DNA of 64,000 nucleotides from JAVBSN01 sp031556525 (GTDB taxonomy: Bacteria > Bacillota > Clostridia > Lachnospirales > Lachnospiraceae). The DNA is taken from positions 75,256 to 139,255 of the forward strand of contig JAVBSS010000014.1 in the NCBI GenBank assembly GCA_031556525.1, given 5' to 3'. The position numbers and the translations under genes are program-made. The notes beneath the pieces were generated by a model, which did no database searches, was not told the DNA's origin, and saw only the letters and a list, made by a program, of their open reading frames with translations. Below are positions 43,122-53,356 of this stretch, one piece after another; the first letter of the stretch is position 1; every line of letters starts with the position of its first letter.

Positions 43122-44678
43122 TTATCTTAGGTTACTATAACCCATTAATTTGGCATCCACCGCCTTCGCAACCTCTCTACCTTCACGTATAGCCCATACT
43201 ACTAAGGATTGACCGCGTCTCATATCACCTGCAACAAATACTTTTGGTAAAACGGTTTCATAGTCACCTACTTCTGTCTTAACGTTTGTTCTCTCATTTA
43301 GCTCAACCCCAAATGATTTCGCTACATAATTTTCTGTTCCCAAGAATCCAGCCGCAATTAGTACAACATCACATTCCACTTCATATTCACTACCTGCTAC
43401 TTCACTCATCCCAAATATGCCAGTCTTAGAATCCTTCTTCCATTCTAATTTAACACATTTTGCCTTGCATATATTACCAGATTTATCTTTTATAAATTCT
43501 TTAACAGTTGTCTCATATATACGAGGATCAATCCCATATACAGCTACTGCTTCTTCTTGACCATAGTCAGTTTTAAGAACTTTAGGCCACTCAGGCCAAG
43601 GATTATTATTCGCCCTGCATACTGGAAGCTTTGGCATCATCTCTAATTGAATAACAGCAGTTGCGCCCTCTCTTACAGATGTACCTACGCAATCGTTACC
43701 GGTATCTCCTCCACCAATTACTAATACTTTTTTATCTTTTACATTTACATAATTATTATCTTTGAATTCAGAGTCAAGCAAACTTTTCGTTGTTGTCTTC
43801 AAAAAATCAACTGCAAAATATATTCCTTTAGCTTCTCTACCTGTCACTTTAATATCTCTAGGATTAGATGCACCACAGGTTAGTATTACACTATCATATT
43901 CTTTAATCAGTTTATCTGCCTTAATATATTCTGCATTGTTAGTTAAATATTTAGCCATTTCATCACCCTGAGCAACTTTAGGTAATATACTTTTAGAACC
44001 ACCTACATTTGCATTAGTAACAAATTGTACACCCTCTTGTTTCATAATGTTTAATTTACGTTCAATAATGTGTTTTTCCAGCTTCATATTTGGTATGCCA
44101 TACATTAACAATCCGCCTATTCTATCATTTCGTTCAAATACAGTAACACTATGACCTCTTTTATTAAGCTGATCTGCTGCTGTCAATCCTGCCGGCCCAG
44201 AACCTACTATAGCTATTTTCTTTCCTGTTCTAATATCTGGAATTATTGGTTTTACATAACCTGATTTGTATGCATTTTCTACTAGGCACATTTCATTTTC
44301 TTTTATTGTAACTGGGTCTGTATTTATATTACATGTACACGCCGCTTCACACGGTGCAGGACATACCCTTGATGTGAATTCGGGAAAGTTATTAGTCTTT
44401 TTAAGTCTTCTATATGCTTCTTCCCAATTTCCATTGTATATAAGGTCATTCCACTCAGGTATAAGATTATTAAGCGGACATCCCGATGCCATTCCACCTA
44501 TCATCATACCAGACTGACAAAACGGAACTCCACAATCCATACATCTTCCACCTTGCTCCCTTTGTTTCTCCATAGATAGCGGAGTATGGAACTCGTTAAA
44601 ATGCTTAATTCGCTCCACTGGACTAACTGACTCACTAGTAGTTCTATCATATTCTAAAAATCCTGTTGGTTTACCCAT
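43122..44678 (-). CDS. gltD: Glutamate synthase small subunit
   Basis: A 518-residue NADPH- and FAD-binding subunit that feeds electrons to GltB through two 4Fe-4S clusters. Cysteine motifs CMDCGVPFC...GCPLNNLIPEW and CPAPCEAAC are intact; nucleotide-binding GSGPAGLTAADQL and GGGDTGNDC follow. Starts 11 bases after the gltB stop. Complete and typical. Confidence 0.97.
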   Translation of the reverse strand: MGKPTGFLEYDRTTSESVSPVERIKHFNEFHTPLSMEKQREQGGRCMDCGVPFCQSGMMIGGMASGCPLNNLIPEWNDLIYNGNWEEAYRRLKKTNNFPEFTSRVCPAPCEAACTCNINTDPVTIKENEMCLVENAYKSGYVKPIIPDIRTGKKIAIVGSGPAGLTAADQLNKRGHSVTVFERNDRIGGLLMYGIPNMKLEKHIIERKLNIMKQEGVQFVTNANVGGSKSILPKVAQGDEMAKYLTNNAEYIKADKLIKEYDSVILTCGASNPRDIKVTGREAKGIYFAVDFLKTTTKSLLDSEFKDNNYVNVKDKKVLVIGGGDTGNDCVGTSVREGATAVIQLEMMPKLPVCRANNNPWPEWPKVLKTDYGQEEAVAVYGIDPRIYETTVKEFIKDKSGNICKAKCVKLEWKKDSKTGIFGMSEVAGSEYEVECDVVLIAAGFLGTENYVAKSFGVELNERTNVKTEVGDYETVLPKVFVAGDMRRGQSLVVWAIREGREVAKAVDAKLMGYSNLR

Positions 44679-44689
44679 TCCATTACCTC

Positions 44690-47600
44690 CTATCTCTTAA
44701 CCGCATAAAATGCTTCTATTTGTGCTTGCTCACTGCTAAGTCCCTTTTCTTCCATCTGTACAATCATATTCATTATATGTTTGTATTCGTGTGGAATTAT
44801 CTTCTTGAACTTAGGTAAATACTCTCCAAAGTTATCAAGCATCTCTTTTCCAAGTTTAGAACCAGTACAATCAACATGTTCTTTTATAATATCCTTTAAC
44901 TCTAATACATCATATTTATCACTAACCGATTCCAAGGAAACTAATTCCTTATTAAGTTTCATATATAAATCATTTTCAATGTCTAACACATATGCAATAC
45001 CACCGCTCATACCAGCTGCGAAGTTCTTTCCCGTTGATCCAAGTATTACAACTCTACCACCAGTCATATATTCGCATCCATGTTCGCCAACGCCTTCTAC
45101 TACCGCTGTTGCACCTGAATTACGAACTGCAAATCTCTCACCTGCAACACCATTTATAAATGCTTTTCCGCTAGTTGCACCATATAAAGCAACATTACCA
45201 ATAATAATATTTTCTTCCGCTTTATATTTTGCTGTGCTTGGTGGATATACAACAAGCTTACCACCTGACAATCCCTTACCAAAGTAATCGTTACTGTCTC
45301 CAATCAATTCTAGAGTAATACCCTTAGGTATAAATGCTCCAAAACTTTGACCGCCACTTCCATTACATTTAACTGTAAATGTATCTTCGTCTAACGCATT
45401 ATGGTATTGTTTCGTTATCTCTGCTCCAAATATAGTACCTACCGAACGGTCAGTATTGGTAACATCTATACTTACACTTTGTTTGCTGGCTTTCTTAAAC
45501 GCTTCTTTAAATTTAGGAATCAATACTTTTTCATCTACTGTCTTTTCCAATTCAAAGTTATATACATTTTTCTTTGCATAACACACTTTGTTTTGCTTAC
45601 TACCAGCAAAAGGATTATTAATAATTTTAGATAAATCAATATTCTTTTCTTTAGCCCTCTTTGTTGTTACAAGTAAATCAGTTCTTCCTACCAATTCATC
45701 AACTGTACATATACCTAATTTAGCCATATATTCTCTTAATTCTTCAGCAACAAATTTCATAAAGTTAATAATATATTCTGGTTTACCTCTAAATCTTTTA
45801 CGAAGCTCTGGATTCTGTGTTGCAACACCTACAGGACAAGTATCAAGATTACATACTCTCATCATTACACAGCCCATTGTTACAAGTGGCGCTGTTGCAA
45901 ATCCATACTCCTCAGCTCCAAGCATAGCTGCTATAGCTACATCTCTTCCTGTCATTAATTTACCATCTGTCTCTAATATAACCTTGTTTCGCAAATCATT
46001 CATTATAAGTGTTTGATGTGATTCCGCTAAACCTAACTCCCACGGAAGTCCTGCATTATATATAGAATTACGTGGTGCTGCCCCTGTACCACCATCATAT
46101 CCTGATACCAATATTACTTGAGCTCCTGCTTTTGCAACGCCTGCTGCAACTGTACCTACTCCTGCCTCAGATACTAATTTAACAGATATTCGTGCATTCT
46201 TATTAGCATTTTTACAGTCATATATTAACTGTGCTAGATCCTCAATAGAATATATATCATGATGAGGTGGTGGTGATATAAGCCCTACACCTGGTGTTGA
46301 ATGTCTAGTCTTAGCAACCCAAGGATATACTTTACCTCCAGGCAGATGTCCACCCTCTCCAGGCTTTGCTCCTTGTGCCATTTTAATCTGTATCTCTGTA
46401 GCACTTGTTAAATATTTAGAAGTAACTCCAAAACGACCTGATGCTACTTGTTTAATTGCTGAACATTTATTTTTTCCATCTTTCCCTACCGTAAGGCGAT
46501 CCAAATCTTCTCCACCTTCTCCTGAGTTAGATTTTCCACCTAACATATTCATAGCAATCGCTAAACACTCATGAGCCTCTTTAGAAATAGATCCATAAGA
46601 CATAGCACCAGTCTTAAATCTCTTAACAATAGATTCTACACTTTCAACTTCATCTATCGAGATAGGTTTATTAGTATATTTAAAATCAACAAGACTTCTT
46701 AGATTAATATTCTTTGTCTCATCATCAATTAATTTACTGTATTCTTTAAATATGGAATAATCACATGTCCTTGTCGCTTCTTGTAGTAAATGTATTGTTT
46801 GAGGATTGTATAAATGGTCCTCCTTACCACTTCTAAATTTATGACTACCTACACTTTCAAGGGTATTTTCACTATATAATCCAAGTGGATCAAAAGCCTT
46901 TGAATGTAAACATTCAACCTCCCCTTGAATATCCGATAAATTTCTACCTTCTATTCTACTTACTGTATTAGTAAAATATTTATCAATCACTTCTCTATTA
47001 AGACCAACTGCCTCAAAAATTTGAGAACCTTGATAAGATTGAACTGTTGATATACCCATCTTCGATGCTATTTTTACAATACCATGAATAACCGCATCGT
47101 TATATGAACTTACTGCCGCATAATAATCTTTATCCAACATATTGTTGTCAATTAACTCTTTTATAGATTCTTGAGCCAGATACGGATTAATAGCACAAGC
47201 ACCATATCCAAGTAGAGTTGCAAAATGATGAACTTCTCTTGGTTCTGCACTCTCTAATATCATAGCTACAGAAGTTCTCTTCTTAGTCTTTACTAAATGT
47301 TGTTGCATAGCAGAGACTGCTAGCAATGATGGTATTGCAACATGATTCTCATCAACACCTCTATCTGTTAATATTAGTATATTAACTCCATCTCTATATA
47401 ATCTATCTGCTTCTACAAACAATCTTTCAATTGCCTTTTCTAAAGATGTATTCTTGTAATATACAATTGGTACTTCCCCTACTTTTAATCCTTCAATATT
47501 CATATTCTTGATTTTTAACATATCAACACTTGTAAGAATAGGATTAGTTATCTTTAACACGTGACAGTTTTCTGGTTTCTCTTCAAGAATATTACCATCC

Positions 47601-49237
47601 TTACCAATGTATACAGAAGTAGATGTCACAACTTCCTCTCTAATGGCATCTATTGGCGGATTAGTTACTTGTGCAAATAATTGTTTAAAATAATTAAACA
47701 ACGGTTGATGATTATCAGATAATACCGCTAGCGGACTATCAACACCCATAGCTGCGATTGCTTCACTGCCATTTAATGCCATAGGAAGTATAGATGTTTT
47801 CAAATCCTCATAAGTATATCCAAAATTTTTCTGTAATCTCTTTCTGTCTTCTTCTGAATACTCTTCAACCTTCTTGTTTGGAATAGATAAATCTTTTAAC
47901 TTAATCAAGTTGCTATCTAACCATTCTCCATAAGGCTTATTAGTTGCATATTTTTCTTTGATCTCATCATCAGATATTACTCTTTTTTCAATTGTATCAA
48001 CAAGTAACATCTTTCCTGGTCTAAGTCTATCTTTAGTAATGATTTTTGCTGGGTCAATATCAAGTACACCTACTTCTGACGATAATATTAACTCGTCATC
48101 TGAAGTAATATAATATCTAGACGGTCTAAGACCATTTCTATCAAGTACAGCACCCATAATATCTCCATCAGTAAATAATATTGACGCAGGACCATCCCAA
48201 GGCTCCATCATAGTTGCATAGTATTGATAAAAATCTTTCTTAGCCCCAGACATATATCTGTTATTTTCCCAAGGTTCTGGTATCGCAATCATAACTGCTA
48301 ATGGAAGTGGCATTCCACTCATAACCAAGAACTCTAATGTATTATCTAATCTTGCGGAATCAGAACCATCCGGATCAACAACTGGAGTCAACTTATGCAT
48401 TTCGCCTTTAAAATAATCTGATTCCATTGTTTCTTCACGAGCAAGCATCTTATCAGCATTTCCTCTGATTGTATTAATTTCACCATTATGAACAATATAT
48501 CTATAAGGATGCGCTCTTAACCAACTTGGTGTTGTATTAGTCGAAAATCTTGAATGTACTAATGCAATAGCTGAATCATAAGCTTCATCGTGTAAATCTT
48601 CAAAGAACATTCTTAATTCATCTACCAAAAACATTCCTTTATATACTATTGTTCTGCTTGATAAAGATACAACATATGTGTCATCACTTGATTGCTCAAA
48701 TACTCTTCTTACTACATATAATTTCCTATCAAATTCTAACCCTCTTTGTACATTTGCTGGTCGTTTAATAAACGCCTGCATAATGCAAGGCATAACATCT
48801 ACAGCCTTTTTGCCTAGTATCTCCGGCTTTATAGGTACTTCCCTCCAACAAATAAATTCCATACCTTCCTTTTCTACTATAATCTCAAACATTTTCTTAG
48901 CTTGATTCTTCTTTAGTTCGTCTTGTGGAAAGAAAAACATTCCTATTCCATAATCTCGCTCCAAACCTAAAGAAACGCCGAGGGCTTCAACAGTTTTTGA
49001 GAAAAAGCTATGTGAAATCTGTAATAAGATTCCTACTCCATCTCCTGTTTTACCCTCGGCGTCTTTGCCGGCTCTATGTTCTAGATTTTCTACAATTTCC
49101 AGTGCTTTTGCTACTATACTATGTGACTTAACACCCTTTATATTAACCACTGCACCAATACCACAGTTATCGTGTTCAAAGCTTGAGTCGTACAAACCAA
49201 CTTGACGCTTTGAAGCTTCGTCATATTGTTTCTTCAT
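44690..49237 (-). CDS. gltB: Glutamate synthase large subunit
   Basis: A 1515-residue iron-sulfur flavoprotein making two glutamates from glutamine and 2-oxoglutarate. Class II amidotransferase domain at the N terminus, with catalytic Cys25 (HDNCGIGAV) after a 24-residue propeptide; central domain; FMN-binding synthase domain with GEGGHLPGGKVYPW and ISPPPHHDIYSIEDLAQLI; 3Fe-4S cysteines in CVMMRVCNLDTCPVGVATQ; and the C-terminal GXGXG-type beta-helix domain. Operon with gltD. With amt in the same window it completes ammonium assimilation downstream of glutamine synthetase, which is not here. Confidence 0.98.
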   Translation of the reverse strand: MKKQYDEASKRQVGLYDSSFEHDNCGIGAVVNIKGVKSHSIVAKALEIVENLEHRAGKDAEGKTGDGVGILLQISHSFFSKTVEALGVSLGLERDYGIGMFFFPQDELKKNQAKKMFEIIVEKEGMEFICWREVPIKPEILGKKAVDVMPCIMQAFIKRPANVQRGLEFDRKLYVVRRVFEQSSDDTYVVSLSSRTIVYKGMFLVDELRMFFEDLHDEAYDSAIALVHSRFSTNTTPSWLRAHPYRYIVHNGEINTIRGNADKMLAREETMESDYFKGEMHKLTPVVDPDGSDSARLDNTLEFLVMSGMPLPLAVMIAIPEPWENNRYMSGAKKDFYQYYATMMEPWDGPASILFTDGDIMGAVLDRNGLRPSRYYITSDDELILSSEVGVLDIDPAKIITKDRLRPGKMLLVDTIEKRVISDDEIKEKYATNKPYGEWLDSNLIKLKDLSIPNKKVEEYSEEDRKRLQKNFGYTYEDLKTSILPMALNGSEAIAAMGVDSPLAVLSDNHQPLFNYFKQLFAQVTNPPIDAIREEVVTSTSVYIGKDGNILEEKPENCHVLKITNPILTSVDMLKIKNMNIEGLKVGEVPIVYYKNTSLEKAIERLFVEADRLYRDGVNILILTDRGVDENHVAIPSLLAVSAMQQHLVKTKKRTSVAMILESAEPREVHHFATLLGYGACAINPYLAQESIKELIDNNMLDKDYYAAVSSYNDAVIHGIVKIASKMGISTVQSYQGSQIFEAVGLNREVIDKYFTNTVSRIEGRNLSDIQGEVECLHSKAFDPLGLYSENTLESVGSHKFRSGKEDHLYNPQTIHLLQEATRTCDYSIFKEYSKLIDDETKNINLRSLVDFKYTNKPISIDEVESVESIVKRFKTGAMSYGSISKEAHECLAIAMNMLGGKSNSGEGGEDLDRLTVGKDGKNKCSAIKQVASGRFGVTSKYLTSATEIQIKMAQGAKPGEGGHLPGGKVYPWVAKTRHSTPGVGLISPPPHHDIYSIEDLAQLIYDCKNANKNARISVKLVSEAGVGTVAAGVAKAGAQVILVSGYDGGTGAAPRNSIYNAGLPWELGLAESHQTLIMNDLRNKVILETDGKLMTGRDVAIAAMLGAEEYGFATAPLVTMGCVMMRVCNLDTCPVGVATQNPELRKRFRGKPEYIINFMKFVAEELREYMAKLGICTVDELVGRTDLLVTTKRAKEKNIDLSKIINNPFAGSKQNKVCYAKKNVYNFELEKTVDEKVLIPKFKEAFKKASKQSVSIDVTNTDRSVGTIFGAEITKQYHNALDEDTFTVKCNGSGGQSFGAFIPKGITLELIGDSNDYFGKGLSGGKLVVYPPSTAKYKAEENIIIGNVALYGATSGKAFINGVAGERFAVRNSGATAVVEGVGEHGCEYMTGGRVVILGSTGKNFAAGMSGGIAYVLDIENDLYMKLNKELVSLESVSDKYDVLELKDIIKEHVDCTGSKLGKEMLDNFGEYLPKFKKIIPHEYKHIMNMIVQMEEKGLSSEQAQIEAFYAVKR

Positions 49238-49295
49238 AATATCATCCCTTCTATATATAATTTATATAATATTATCACTTGTTATGTTTGCCACT

Positions 49296-49324
49296 ATAAT
49301 ACAACCTAATCAATACATTGTAAA
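49296..49324 (-). promoter_or_regulatory. Promoter of gltBD
   Basis: Minus strand TTTACA, 17 bases, TATTAT. Leader about 50 nt. Confidence 0.55.
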
Positions 49325-49333
49325 TAATATACC

Positions 49334-49375
49334 TTAAAAAAATAATAATCTTAAGCATCAAAACTTAAGATTATT
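49334..49375 (-). terminator. Terminator of the exosortase operon
   Basis: AATAATCTTAAG and CTTAAGATTATT form a perfect 12-bp stem followed on the minus strand by TATTTTTTTAAG. It lies 40 bases after the last gene of the operon. Confidence 0.88.
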
Positions 49376-49416
49376 TATATACTGCATATTTCACTGAATT
49401 TTATTAAGTTTTCACC

Positions 49417-50487
49417 CTATTTTTCTTTATTAGCTTTCATTTTAAAAACCCATTCTCTTTGTACTTGAAAGCTTATCAAAAACAATATACTATCAACAAT
49501 TATTTTAATTACAGTCTCATTACCCATAAATATGTTATGCAAAAACCATACCCCTAATCCAGACACTGTCATTTGGATAATTGATAAGGTATAATATTTA
49601 ACCATTACCTTTCCAAGGTTATCATTATTCTTGAATACTCCTTGTTTGTTAACTATAAAATTGTACATAGAAGAAACTACTCTAGCCAATACAGTGCTTA
49701 CAATTATATAGTATGTCGGAAATGTATCTTTAAATAAAAATGATGCCAAAGAAAACAATCCAATATCAATAATAAAAGAAGACAAAGATGCTATAATAAA
49801 TTTAAAAAACAATCCATATATTTTAACTGAATCTATAACAGGTCTAAAATGAGAACTCTTATTATCTTCTAAATATATTGTTTCTATTTCTACTTCTACA
49901 ATATCTATACTTTCTTCCTTACTAAATAACAGCACATTGGTTTCATATTCAAATCTTTCCCCTGATACTTCTAAATATCGCTTCATTAGTTCTCTAGAAA
50001 ATCCTCTTAATCCAGTTTGGGTGTCAGATACATTTACACCTACTAGTATTTGCATAACTCTAGCTGTAATTATATTTCCAAGCTTGCTTTTTAGAGGTAT
50101 ATTAGTTTCAGAAAAGTTACGACAACCTAATACTAACTTATCTTCATTTATCAATAATTCTTCTCTACACTTTAATATATCTGCTGCTCTATGCTGTCCA
50201 TCTGAATCTGCCGTTATTACTCCCACACAATCTTTCCACTCAGTTAATATATAATTAATTCCTGTCTTTAAGGCTCTTCCTTTACCAAGATTAACTGCAT
50301 GGCTAATAACTGTAACTCCTAATTTTTTTACCTTATCAAAATATTCGTCGTAGCTTGAATCACTACCATCATTCACTACAAGTATCTGTTCAAAACCTAT
50401 TTCCTTAACACTTCTAATAATATCTATCAACTTATTACTAGGTGATAAGCTAGGAATTAATACTGCAACTTTCCTATTATTATTCAT
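49417..50487 (-). CDS. GT2 glycosyltransferase fused to GtrA-like membrane domain
   Basis: A 356-residue protein. The GT2 catalytic domain (about 5-220) shows AVLIPSLSPSNKL, VVNDGSDSS, LGKGRALKTGINY and the ADSDGQH nucleotide/metal motif, resembling dolichyl-phosphate-sugar synthases. The C-terminal part (about 225-350) has four helices of the GtrA type. Such fusions make and translocate polyprenyl-phosphate sugars for surface glycosylation. The ATG at 50487 is preceded by GAGGA; it starts four bases after the PTPS-like gene stop. Last gene of the exosortase operon. Confidence 0.88.
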   Translation of the reverse strand: MNNNRKVAVLIPSLSPSNKLIDIIRSVKEIGFEQILVVNDGSDSSYDEYFDKVKKLGVTVISHAVNLGKGRALKTGINYILTEWKDCVGVITADSDGQHRAADILKCREELLINEDKLVLGCRNFSETNIPLKSKLGNIITARVMQILVGVNVSDTQTGLRGFSRELMKRYLEVSGERFEYETNVLLFSKEESIDIVEVEIETIYLEDNKSSHFRPVIDSVKIYGLFFKFIIASLSSFIIDIGLFSLASFLFKDTFPTYYIIVSTVLARVVSSMYNFIVNKQGVFKNNDNLGKVMVKYYTLSIIQMTVSGLGVWFLHNIFMGNETVIKIIVDSILFLISFQVQREWVFKMKANKEK

Positions 50488-50491
50488 CAAA

Positions 50492-50929
50492 TCATTCCTC
50501 ATTAAACGTATTATCTATTATGTCCGAAACAATATTTTTCATTTGCAAACCACTTATAACATTGTTTTCTACTCTACTTATAATATATGATCTTGTTGGT
50601 GTTTCTCCAATTTCAATATAGAAAATAACCCAACCCAAAGGTACTAATATACCATCCAAACGTTCTAATAAATATGCTGTAATATTTTCTAATGTAGGAT
50701 TAGTCGTATCAAACGGCTGAAAATCATTTATAAACTTATTCTGAAATTGGTTAAGAAATTCTTCTATCTTCTTCTCAACTTCATTAAACATTATAAATTC
50801 TTTCTGACTTTTAATTATTTTTATGACTATCTCCCATGTATGTGGATGTGAATCACCTAGTGCGCCATTTATATATATAGCGTGACTTGCATTTAAATAA
50901 AAATTAAATTTATATTGACTATATCTCAT
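50492..50929 (-). CDS. QueD/PTPS-like protein lacking the catalytic cysteine
   Basis: A 145-residue protein with the fold pattern of 6-pyruvoyl-tetrahydropterin synthase / QueD. The three zinc histidines are present (His16 in NASHA, His28 and His30 in SHPHTWEI), as are the PTLENITAYLLERL helix and the IEIGETPTRSYII end. The catalytic cysteine that normally precedes the HGH motif is absent, so queuosine or pterin synthesis is unlikely. Small 6-pyruvoyl-tetrahydropterin-synthase-related proteins are recognised companions of the XrtG exosortase. AGGAGAT overlaps the preceding gene's stop. Confidence 0.8.
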   Translation of the reverse strand: MRYSQYKFNFYLNASHAIYINGALGDSHPHTWEIVIKIIKSQKEFIMFNEVEKKIEEFLNQFQNKFINDFQPFDTTNPTLENITAYLLERLDGILVPLGWVIFYIEIGETPTRSYIISRVENNVISGLQMKNIVSDIIDNTFNEE

Positions 50930-50940
50930 ATAAACATCTC

Positions 50941-51993
50941 CTATAATTTATCTATTACTATCTTTGTATCTACAATATCACTCTGGAACATATTTTGATA
51001 TTGAACAACAAACTGTCTTGCAAAATTATTAACGCCTTCTTCATCAGTATTTAGCATTATTACCGTTATCTCATTATCATCCTTTAAACAAAAAATACTA
51101 TTATTAACTCTCATACGTTCTAACAGAACACTATATCTTACAGCCAATTGCATATTATTATCGCTAAATCTAATTACTATTTTTCTACTTTTCTCTTTTT
51201 GCTCTTCAGTCAACGCTGATATTACTTCTTCTACAACTTCTTCTGTATAAAAGCTACCATTTCGTTCTGTCACATCACTATTATTTTGAGAATCTATCTT
51301 GTCTCCTAATCTCTCTATCAAAATTCTATTTTCTATTAATTTCTTATTAAGTTCTTCTTCTATTCTTATATTCTCTCTATCTTTAAAGTTTAAATATATT
51401 ACACTAGTCACAAATGCTATAGACAATAAAACCAAGTATAGTACCAAATGTTGTATTAATATATCAAAGTTCTCGCTTTTAATCATATATTCTAAATCCG
51501 TACATATTGCAACTGTAATTTTTTCATTTCCTGTACTAATAGTTTCTTTTGATATCAAATACCTATTGCCATTACTAAATTCACTAATCACTGATTTTCT
51601 ACGAGTTGTTTCCAAAGAAATATTACTATCCCCGACATTAAGATATTCATCTATTACAAGATCATGTATTCCTGAAGTCACACTTTTATCTCTCAAAAAA
51701 ACAACTTCATCATCTATTGCAATAACGCAGTAAACACTAGCAGAAGTCGGGAATTCACGCTCAACTGAATCCTCTATACCTTCCACTACCGTACTTTTCA
51801 TCTCATCTGCCCTATAACTACCATTAGTAATAAGTACTTCTAAATAAGATTCCATAGAATTACTGTATGACACCAAATTACTCTTTATGCAGCTATATAC
51901 ATCAATCAACGATAACACTAAACAAATAAGAGATAATATAATAGACATAATCGTTATACTTTTATTATTTTTTTTCTTCTTCATTTTCGCCAT
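50941..51993 (-). CDS. Two-TM sensor-like protein of the exosortase operon, unknown function
   Basis: A 350-residue protein: lysine-rich N terminus, membrane helix about 15-38, an external domain of about 140 residues, second helix about 187-210, a coiled-coil-like stretch, and a cytoplasmic C-terminal domain (about 255-350). The layout is that of a membrane sensor; the cytoplasmic domain could be a degenerate GGDEF-like fold but no GGDEF motif is seen. The start at 51993 (MAKMKKK) overlaps the GT2 gene by 29 bases and has TAGGAT upstream. Confidence 0.6.
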   Translation of the reverse strand: MAKMKKKKNNKSITIMSIILSLICLVLSLIDVYSCIKSNLVSYSNSMESYLEVLITNGSYRADEMKSTVVEGIEDSVEREFPTSASVYCVIAIDDEVVFLRDKSVTSGIHDLVIDEYLNVGDSNISLETTRRKSVISEFSNGNRYLISKETISTGNEKITVAICTDLEYMIKSENFDILIQHLVLYLVLLSIAFVTSVIYLNFKDRENIRIEEELNKKLIENRILIERLGDKIDSQNNSDVTERNGSFYTEEVVEEVISALTEEQKEKSRKIVIRFSDNNMQLAVRYSVLLERMRVNNSIFCLKDDNEITVIMLNTDEEGVNNFARQFVVQYQNMFQSDIVDTKIVIDKL

Positions 51994-53356
51994 TTTTATA
52001 TATCCTACTCTTAATTTTATCAATTACTGCTTTTACTTTTATAAAATCCTTAGAAATTATATCTTTGCATATATCTACTTCTTCATTAAATCCTTTTGTC
52101 TTCCAAGAACTAGCTCCCTTTATACTATTTATTATTCCCGCAAACCTAAACCAATATATCATAAAATTAAATAGTGGTAATAATGAAATATACAATATCT
52201 TTCTACTATAATATTTTCTTAACTCTTTATCCCATTTTAAGAATAAACAAACGTTAATATAATACAAAAATGCGGATAGTGAATACATAATATATATTAA
52301 CACCAAAGATATTACAATATAACTAAAAGGATATCCTATAAACGCCAAACATATCAAAGCAAAATACCATATCATTCTCGGAAAGGCAAATGTATGATCG
52401 TATACTAATACCCTCGACATAAAATTCGTAAATATAGATGTTACTCCACCTTTTTTATCTGGAAACATATGAATAACTTCTATCTCTCCACGTTGCCATC
52501 TCTGCCTTTGAACATATAACTTATTAATACTCTCAATTGGCTCTACAAAAAATATAGAGTTCTCACATATATCTATTTTCTTATTCAATAAATATCTAAT
52601 CTGAAACGTTACATGTGTATCTTCACACACTGTCTCTGTATTATATAGTTGTGTCTTCAATATAGTCGATTTTCTAAATGCCGAAAAGGCTCCTGACAAT
52701 GTAAATATACTATTCAACTCAGCTTCATAATTACGACCAGCTAAAAAAGCTTGTGCATACTCATAAAACTCCGTTTTCATAATTATTCTTTTCAAAATAT
52801 TTTTTTCTTCATCTATTAATTTAGGACTTGTAAGCACCGCACCTGTCATGCAATGTATATCTGCATTGGCCTCAAACCTCTTTACCATATTCATAATAGC
52901 GTCTTCATGAAGGCATCCATCACTATCAATATGAATAATATATTTACCTTCACTATTAAACAATGCCATATTAAGAGCTTTTGACTTACCTTGTTTTGCA
53001 TTAAGCCACTTCATATTCATATCAAGATGTTTACTCTGATAGTCTTGATATATAAGAAAGCTATCATCCTTGCTTCCATTATCTACCAACAATACAGAAA
53101 TGCTTTTATTCGGATAAGTTGATAAATCAATAGAATCTAAACACATTTCAAGTGTACCAGCTGAATTATATACCGGTATTATCAATGTGATTTCGGGAAA
53201 ATAAGAGAGTTCATTATCTTCTTTCACTTTTACCCTTTTTATTAATAATATCACTATCCCTAATAAAGCAGGAACAATCTCCATAACTAACGGAATAATT
53301 ATCCATGCCATCCAAAATACTATTTCATTAGATAGAATCTTTATTATGCTCTGCAT
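51965..53356 (-). CDS. Processive-type GT2 glycosyltransferase, exosortase-G associated
   Basis: A 463-residue membrane enzyme: N-terminal helix pair about 5-40, GT2 domain with LIIPVYNS, LLVDNGSKDDS, IHIDSDGCLHEDA, acceptor-site aspartate in VCEDTHVTFQIR, and RQRWQRGE (QxxRW), then four C-terminal helices. This is the architecture of cellulose, hyaluronan and PNAG synthases. A glycosyltransferase of this type is a standard partner of XrtG in Firmicutes. ATG at 53356 follows AGGTGG and overlaps xrtG by 29 bases. The sugar polymer or acceptor is unknown. Confidence 0.88.
   Translation of the reverse strand: MQSIIKILSNEIVFWMAWIIIPLVMEIVPALLGIVILLIKRVKVKEDNELSYFPEITLIIPVYNSAGTLEMCLDSIDLSTYPNKSISVLLVDNGSKDDSFLIYQDYQSKHLDMNMKWLNAKQGKSKALNMALFNSEGKYIIHIDSDGCLHEDAIMNMVKRFEANADIHCMTGAVLTSPKLIDEEKNILKRIIMKTEFYEYAQAFLAGRNYEAELNSIFTLSGAFSAFRKSTILKTQLYNTETVCEDTHVTFQIRYLLNKKIDICENSIFFVEPIESINKLYVQRQRWQRGEIEVIHMFPDKKGGVTSIFTNFMSRVLVYDHTFAFPRMIWYFALICLAFIGYPFSYIVISLVLIYIMYSLSAFLYYINVCLFLKWDKELRKYYSRKILYISLLPLFNFMIYWFRFAGIINSIKGASSWKTKGFNEEVDICKDIISKDFIKVKAVIDKIKSRIYKNGENEEEKK

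Noticed and set aside
44781..46016. Open frames of 140-170 codons on the strand opposite gltB
   Set aside because: They are shadows of the conserved gltB coding sequence, hydrophobic by codon complement and without ribosome binding sites.
50492..50929. Queuosine biosynthesis gene queD
   Set aside because: The catalytic cysteine is missing, no queC, queE or queF is nearby, and the gene lies inside the exosortase operon.
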